A DNA stretch of 64,000 bases from Liolophura sinensis. Taxonomy: Eukaryota; Mollusca; Polyplacophora; Chitonida; Chitonidae. Position numbers and translations under genes: made by a program. The notes beneath the pieces are model-generated. The model was not told the origin of the DNA. It saw nothing but the letters and a program-made list of their open reading frames with translations, and did not search any database. The first letter of the stretch is position 1. Each line of letters begins with the position of its first letter. The stretch lies in assembly GCF_032854445.1 (NCBI RefSeq), contig NC_088307.1, positions 13,406,017 through 13,470,016 on the forward strand, written 5' to 3'. Below are positions 26,001 to 35,000 of the stretch, in pieces.

Positions 26001-29000
26001 TACCCACGACCATCCACAGGCTGCCGGAAGACCACGTACTACCGGACAACTAATTGGTTGGGTTTTGCTTGTACAAATAAGTAATTAGTAAGAAAAAACG
26101 CTTAAGTGGCTGAAAGTACTGTTTGCGATTTCCAATTACATTTTTGTTTAAGTATAAGGCTTTTTTGAAGAATTCGAGTGGCGCGAAAAGTCTTTGGTGG
26201 GATGAGTTAGGTTCTTCTGAAAGAGAATTCTACCGCGGATGGCATGTTCTTGAATATGGCGCAATACATGGGTCTATATAATAATATGTTTAAGGCGTTC
26301 TTAACATGTTTTTTTTTCCTTCAAAATACAGATTCCTGACCTTGACGATGTTTTTGTCCTTCATCTGGATCGTTTTGCTGAGATGGATCGCCGGTATCAT
26401 TGTCTGGGTCTCCATTTTCGCTGTCCTCGGGGGTCTTGGATTCTGTGAGACATTGTTCTTTCATTCTCTTCTGATCAGAAATGCGTTTACTCACATTTCA
26501 TATATGTGTCTTATATTTACAACACTTGCAATGGAAACTGAACGCATACAGGTGAACAATTAATTGGACGTGGAAATGAAAACTTCTGGTTTAATTGTTC
26601 CCGTTGCTCCTGTCTTAGTACCCACAGATATTCTTAATTTACCTAAAACAAAAATGCAACAGCCAATATCATACATTTATTTGTATTTTGTTCTGTCACA
26701 TGTCTTTCCAGATTACGCTTCTGGACATAATATACGTTAGCGAATTCTTGTTACATCAAAATCGATTTGTTTTTATAACCAATCCATGTACATGGTACGT
26801 CCAAATGTTTTGTCTTTCCACTATTACACATGGAACATGTGCAGATAATCCTGGTTTGTGTTCTGCTTTTGTTAGGTGTTTATTACACAGTCACGCAATA
26901 TTTGACGTTACGTGATCACCCAGAATACAGCGGACTTCCGGTTGTGTTCACTATCAACTTGGCGTACTATATAAACTTAAAGGAAACATGGCTGGGGTTG
27001 GGTGAGTAGTCATCAAAGACTGATTGATTGACCCACTGGTTCATTGTATGGTTGATCTATTGATTTATGTACAGTTATCACATTTTATTTTGCTTGAACA
27101 AATCGCAATGTATATCAGACTGCCTCAGAATTGTTAGTTCTCAGGTTTAAAGAGAAGAAAACATAAAAATGATTCCAAAATCAGATAAGAGGGTATTTAA
27201 AAATATTTTTGTATCGTGGGTATTTGGACCACCTTTTTGGAAATCTTTTTGGAAAGATTCTTCTTTCTGGTCAGTTACATTCAAAAGGTATCCTTTCTTT
27301 GTCAACTAGCTTCAACAGCTACTCTCTATGAACAGGTACCTTCAAAATATTTTTGTATCGTTTGTATTTGGACCACTTTTTGGTATTGATCGTCGTTGCA
27401 TAATGATGTCCTACATAAGGATGATATGCATGTCGAATAAATTTATTAGAATGTAAATTTGTTGTTTACATGCAAACATATACATTTAATCTGAATTATG
27501 ATAATATTTATGGATATATTAAAAACATAAATATGATCAAAATAAAGGCTGAACACATTTGATATCTGAAAATACCAACTAGTGCTAATATAGTTATCAA
27601 CCATGTGTTACATCCTCATTTTCAACAATATTATACAAAGACTATATATACCAAAGGTGGTCCCAAGTACACATCACACACAAATTATTTTCAAGCGTCT
27701 TTTTCTCTTTAAAGAAAAATTGGAAAAAAATATTGAAGACCACTCTTACCACTAACTTTCCTCACTTTTCCATCTCAACTATTTGCAGTTTTTGTGTTTT
27801 TTCTCCACCTTTAAAGAAATAGAAAAATAATGAATTCTTATGTTAGAAGCTGTGGGTTTACAGTATACTATTATAGGCTAGGCTAGCCCAAACTGTTCGT
27901 TTGGAATTTATTTTGTATTTTGTTGTGTTTTCTTTTTGCTTTCAAAAATAAACGCTTGAATTTCGTTGTCAAAAGTTTAACTTTCACACAGCCAACGCGT
28001 ACCTTGCCTGAAGTTCGAGCAAGAAACATGGCGGACGTTAGTTTTGACATCTTTTAAACTCCGGTGGATTCAGTGTAAGAAGTTTGTCAAATTTCCTGCT
28101 GGGTGACTTACGACCACGAGACGGGAAGTTAGAAAGTCTTACAGGTATCTCGTTCGGTGCGTTGGTTTCCTCCACTCATAAATCGAACAGCCGTCATGTC
28201 GGCAAAGGTGAAATGCAAGTTAAGTTACATGTAATGTCTGCTACTTTCATCATTCAGTGTATAAAACCTAATTTCTTTCACCAGCCATTATCTCGTCAAT
28301 CGTCCTCGTCATTCTCGTACTGATGCTTGTCTTTCTGTGTGGAAGGATTAGAATGGCGGTGGAGCTCATCAAAGAAGGGAGCAGGTACAGAAACGGAAAC
28401 GGACTACAGCTGGAATAAATGTTTGATTTTCTTCACGTTGCTCTGTTCAGTTGCAAAGTGTAGTGTGTGTTCAAAAATCATGCTTCAGTTTCAAAAAATT
28501 GTGGGAACCTCATTCAATTTGAACTAATCAGTTTGATGTACGATAACATTTACAATAAAATCGTATTCCATGTAAGACTATATTTTGGGGGGATACATAT
28601 TAGTTTTCTTGCCAGTTCGGAGTATGGTCTGTTTATTTTTACTCTTATCCCTTCTCTTTACAGAGCCATCGGTAAAATGATGTCCACGCTCTTCTTTCCA
28701 CTATTTCCATTCATTCTTCAACTGGCAGTTATTGCTTACTGGGTCGTATCAGCTGTGTATCCTTTATTATAACCGTGCGTGAAACACCAATCAAATAAAA
28801 AAGTTAAATAAACAAATGAATTTATTATTACCGCATTATTTTCCAATTCGTTACAACAGTGAAAAAGTCTTGATTTTCATGTACCTGAAGAGACGGCTTC
28901 TGACCAGAGGCCGATTCCACAAAATCACTTCTCACTTAAGTTAAAATTTGAAATTCCATGTAGAAGTTTATTTTTTCGGCTTTGGAAATTAAGATTTTAC

Positions 29001-32000
29001 TAACCTCATCAATATTATCTTAAAACAAATGTGTCAAAATTTTAGCTTTCATTTCCACAAAGGAAACGTTGTGAGGAAGTTTCCAGTTTCAGTTCATGGT
29101 CTGATTAATCTGGTTTCCAACATCAGTTGCCATCAGCAATTCTTCTTTCTGATCAGATGCCTTCAACAATTCTTTTTTCCGATCAGTTACCTTGAACAAA
29201 TCCTCTTTCCGATCAGTTACCTTCAACCATTCTTCTTTCTGATCAGTTACCTTCAACAGCTATTCTTTCTTTATCATCTACGTTCAACAGTTAGTCTCTT
29301 TGAACATTTTTTCTTTTTGATCAGTTGATACTTTCAATCGTTCTTCTTTATCATCAGTTACCGTCAGAAATTCTTCTTTCTGATTAGTTGCCTTGAGCAA
29401 TTTTTCTCCCTCACCACGCATATTCAAGATTTCGTCTTTCTCATCAACTATATTTCGACAAGAGGTTTCTTTCTGTACACCTTTACTCTACCCAGATACA
29501 TTGCCTCGATGGGATCCCCACAATCTTATACCAATGGTACAAATACGACGGATGACGGAGGCCTCACTTATTATATCAAGAGGATCCCTTGTGAAGATAC
29601 CGTAAGTACTTCAGGGAGCAATGGTCTAAACCTGTGTTTAAAGTTAAACTAGGCTTCAATATTTATATAACTCTTATCGTTACACTCAAAAAATTATTCT
29701 GTTAATTTTCACAGAAAGTCTGTTGCATAAGTGGTGCTGGAATGTATTCTGTTATTATAACATAATACCGTGTCATATTCAACATAATATTCTGTTAGTC
29801 TAAGAGAATCTCCATGCTGAATGAATAGAATATGTGTGTTATATTCAACAGAATAATTTGCTGCTTTAGCAGAATATACATTCCAGCAACACTCAAACAG
29901 ACTTTCTGTTGAAATTTACAGATGTTTTTAAGCGTACACATACTCTACGACATTTTAAGCTAATGACGACGTTAAAAAAAACTAATAAAGAAAGAAAAGT
30001 AACAAAGAAGGTATTCGACAAATCTCGTTATTGCTCAAACTATCAGGCAAGATATGTCAATAACGCAATGGTTTTAAATCTTATATATATATACTAGGGA
30101 ATATTATACCAGGGCAAAAAATGTACATTATAGCAAAGCCTACAGAAATTCTTTGCATGTGTGTGTATAGTGTAATTTCTGTCACCTTTAAGATGAAAAG
30201 AAAACTACTTTGATCATAATCTTAAAACACACACGCACGCACTCACGCAGACGGAGTATTACGTAATACTGTCGCTACGATTTGGCTGAAAAATTGTCGA
30301 TGTTGCGTTGTAATTCATTCATTATTCGTACTACTTAATTTATTTGTGTTTTTGATTTGACAGGGAAATGCTCATGTATCCGACATCTGCAGCTTCGTGA
30401 AATATGGCGGAGACAAGTAAGTATTAGGGGGAGGAGTGCGTAGGTATGGGGGGAGGGAGGGAGTGGGCATGGGAGGGAGGGAGGACGTGGTTACGGGGGA
30501 GAACGTGGGTGGGGGAGGGAGGGCGTGGGTATGGGAGGTAGGGCATGGGTGTTGGAAGGAGGACGTGGGTGGGGAAGGAGGACGAGGGTATGGGATGGAG
30601 GACGTGGGTGGGGAAGGAGGATGTGGGTATGGGAGGGAGGATGTGGTTGGTGGCTGGTGGACGTGGTGGAGAATTCTTTTTCACATGTCTGCCCCACTAA
30701 GGAGGGGTGAGCTACACTGAGGATTGTTTTTACATGTGTTATGTGATTCAGCTAATCTGAGCAAAATATAATAACTTGGCCAGCAGGAGTCAGTTTTACA
30801 AAACAGTCGCAAATTGCATCAACTTTCACGACAGTATATAATGTAGTCATATCTGAATATGGGTTGCCATGTAAACACGTTCGGCGTAACGTTGCGACAG
30901 CTTTAAAAACCTTCGTAAAACAGGTTCCAGGAATGTCACACAAGCGCGGACTGAATGAAAAACACAAACTTTTCGATTTTTGTTGTTTTATCACATGGTT
31001 TAATCTTCCTCTCTCCGGCCGTACGTGGGGAGGTCTGCCAGCAGCCTGTGGGTGGTCGTAGGAATCCCCTGGGTTCTGCCCGGTTTCCGCCCACCTTAAT
31101 GCTGGCCGCCGTCGTATAAGTGAAATAATGTTGAGTACGGCGTAAAACACCAACCAAATAAATAAATAACATGCTGTATATATTTTTATTGTGTGGGGGA
31201 GGGGCCAAGTATTATTTAGTCTCTTATATTTTCGTACTTTATTTTAAATTTGATTTCCACGTATGGCGCAGATATTTTGATAATTATATTCCATAGCCTC
31301 TTGCGTGTTGACGTTGTCATGATGATATTCACAGGAGACCGTTTCGGTGGCCTAGTGGTTAGAGCGTCCGCCTCGAAGGAAAACCCCGAGTCGGGTCATT
31401 ACCAAAGACTTTATAATGGTACTTGCTGCTACCTCGCTTGGTGCTCAGCAGTGAGAGGTTAGAGCAAGGAAACCTGGCTCTTTTGGCCAGATGTCACTAT
31501 AATGTGATAGAATTGCGGTGTCAAGTCTCGTGTCTTCGGTGTGGTACTTCAGTGGCTGACTCGACGTGGCAGAAAACACAGTATATGTACACATGCCTGA
31601 TGACTGCTCGTCATTATAAAACTGAAAAATAGTTAAGTACGACATTAAACCCCAATCATGCATACATGCGTTCATATGATGGGGAGAGACATGCAGTGTT
31701 TTGATAACACACATAGAATAGGAAACGATTTGGGCCTGCTAAAACACTTAGGCCTATATAGAGTGATGAAAAATGCATGCCGCCATGATTGTATCCACAA
31801 AATTGAGAAATACGCTCTTGTGATTACAACCATTGAATGAGAAAAATTTTTATATCATGGTAAAATGTAAAAACAAAAATGCTATGATGACACTTACAGA
31901 ATGGTGTCATTATAATACTCACATAATCGAAAATGCAGCAATAAATGACGCTGATGAAAACCTCTAAAATTCGGTAATATTTGTTGGTGTTGTTTGTACA

Positions 32001-35000
32001 GGTACACGGTTTACCTGGAGATCTACATGCTGTTCATGTTCTTCTGGTGCCTGAATTTCGTCATCGCGCTTGGTCAGATGACATTGGCTGGAGCCTTCGC
32101 CTCCTATTACTGGGCCTGGGAAAAACCCCGAGACATCCCAACATTCCCTCTCATGTCGGCACTGTGGCGGTGTTTCCGGTTTCACTTTGGTTCCCTGGCG
32201 TTTGGATCCCTGTTGGTGGCCATTGTTCAACTGGTCCGAGTATTCTTGGAGTATTTAGACTCAAAGCTGAAAGGAAGTGAAAACGGAGCTGCCAAATTTG
32301 TTGCCAAGTACTTTACCATCTTCCTTTTTCCTTTTTTTTTTCATCTTAATGCTATCTCTGAGATATCTCTGGTTCGAACGCGGAATGATCTCACTCATAT
32401 TTTAGCACAACAACCTGTCCTAAATGCGGAAAGTGTGATCCGAAATAATGATAAACCGCTTTCTTCACAACATCCATCAATATAGTGTATTTATTTATTT
32501 AATTGGTGTTTTACGCCGTACTCAAGAATTTTTCACTTATACCCCGGTGGCCAGCACTATGATGGGAGGATCCAACAATATAGGGTTGGAACTATGTTAC
32601 AGTATGGTTGACTTAGAAGTAACCATGACAGGTACCAAAGTGTTGACAGTGTTGCAACAGTAAAACAAAAAATAGAAATGCACATTTTGATTCCAGCTTT
32701 ATTTTACCATAACATTTATCATTAATTATTTATCTATATCCTTTCATTTCTTCCGTCATCTTTACTTACACGAAGTCTAACGACGGATGTTTCTTTCGGC
32801 TTCAGGTGTTTAAAATGCTGTTTCTGGTGCCTGGAGAAACTGATCAAATTCATCAACAAAAATGCCTACATTCTCATAGCAGTATATGGAAAGAATTTCT
32901 GCACATCTGCAAAGAACGCATTTTTGCTGATTATGAGAAATATAGTGCGGTAAGTTTGAATCAGCTATATTATGTAACTAATGATATGAAAGTGCCATAC
33001 TTTTGTAACAGGTTTATAGGATCGACCTGAAATGATGATGCAGGTTGCTTGTAACTGCTGTTGTGTGCCCGTTCAACGGTGTGAATTTCATGTAAGGCGA
33101 AACCAAACCTTAGATTGAGATTTGCATGTAGTCAGATAGACTCATGTTCAAGTGTCTAGCCTATGATTTCTGAACAAAAATTCCCTCTTTTCTATGGAAG
33201 CCGGATAAGGACATCTCGTCCCGCGCCTCGAGGATCGAGACCCGTGGGGCGCGATATGAGGAAACGAGAACTGCGGTACGTTTGTCCTTATCCGGTTTCC
33301 ATAGAGAAGCGGGAATTTTGATGTTACCTATTTGTTCATCCATCTCAAGAACATCCATCATGTCAATCAACTACAATGTTATTATTAAACCTATGTATGG
33401 AGTTACTTAATGTTACATCGCTCGTGCATACGTTTGTCGAGTCATTGATTTTGTCATTCGATTATGAGGGACTTCCGTGGCGGAGAGGTTAACGGGCCAG
33501 CGCCGCGCAGTAACTCTGGAGCCTCTTATCATTACGGTTGCTGTGAGTTCGTTTCCTGCTCATGCTTTCTTGCTCTCTGTCCGTACGTGGGAATGTTTTC
33601 CAGCATCCTCGCGATGGTCATGGGTTTCATCAGGCCTTGAGTATAATTATATTTGTCAAGCGTTATATGACAGATCTGAACAGATGTTGCACCAGCAATT
33701 GTCTCATTAATATAAGCTTGTTAATTTTGAAGACTATTGTATGTACTGACCTCAGTTTTAGGAAGCGTTGACGTTGTGATTAGTGGTTTGGTCCAATTTT
33801 CAAATATAGTACGCTTTTATCACGGCAACTATGGCGTTCGTGAAGAAACCCCAAGAAAGCCAGCGCAGTTTTCAAAAACTTGATAGACTGCCTGACTTCA
33901 AACTGTCGAATTTAACCACAGTATTCCCTAATCATACAGCCTTACAGTAAACAGAGTTAAAGTGTTTATCTCTCGTGTTTTGTTTTTCAGCACGGTTGTC
34001 TTGGACAGAGTTGCAGATTTTGTTCTGTTCCTTAGCAAAATATTTGTTACAGCGGCCGCTTGTGAGTAACATTTGTACTACAGGGAGTTTACAAAAAAGG
34101 CGAATTCAGTAAATAAATAAAGAATGAAATAAAGCTACAATATTTGACAGTTAATTAAGAAAGGCTTCATTCTAATTGCGTGTCCAAGTAATTTAGGAAC
34201 TTTCAGACGCCTGAATATATGCCTTGTAAGATGAAACTGGACGTTGTCGGGGGGGGGGGGGGGTATTATCAGAGTGTTATATTACATGTTTTTCTCAGCA
34301 GTTATTGTTTATTATTTTCTCTTTACCTTCCAGTTGTCGGCGCATTTTTCTGGTTCCAAGGTCGCGTGCCGTTTTTCCGGGAATACGTCCCCAATCTGAA
34401 TTACTACTGGACGCCCATTGTTGTAAGAGACCAATGAAAAAGCAGTGAAAAAGTTTTTATCATTTTGACTCTGTCTAAGTAATATGCAGCTCCGTTATTT
34501 TTGATTTTCTGCAGACAGAATCATGACGTCATTCCAGGACACTATGCTATACTTGGCGAGAAAATGCAAATTACCCTAGCTCTTAAAATTTGAATAATAC
34601 ACATGTCTATGAATTTAAATTTATGATGTTAAATCCAGCATTTTGATTAAATATTTAATACTGAACGGAATGTTAAGAAAATGTTGCATTCTAACTATAT
34701 TTTAATGGTAAATCATTACTGTTAGGTTTTTGGTTCCCCATCTTCCGCATGATGCGTGCCAAAACAAAAAGTTTGTAATATAACAGTATGGTAAAACTTG
34801 TATGTTACAAACTGTTAACCACATTTTAATATTAGCGTTTTAAGAATGTGCATCTCTGCAACTATAAGCTTACTTTATGTCCTATCTTGGTTTCATTGAA
34901 ACACGTTCAACACAACGTCTCAATCTGTAGGATAGAAATATGGTTATTGTTGTATGTAGCACCCCCTCCATGGAGACGTGAAACATTGCCCCTATGAACT

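Noticed and set aside
30424-30720. Pro-rich and Gly-rich frames of 60-94 codons on both strands
   Set aside because: Shadow of the G-rich minisatellite in intron 15.
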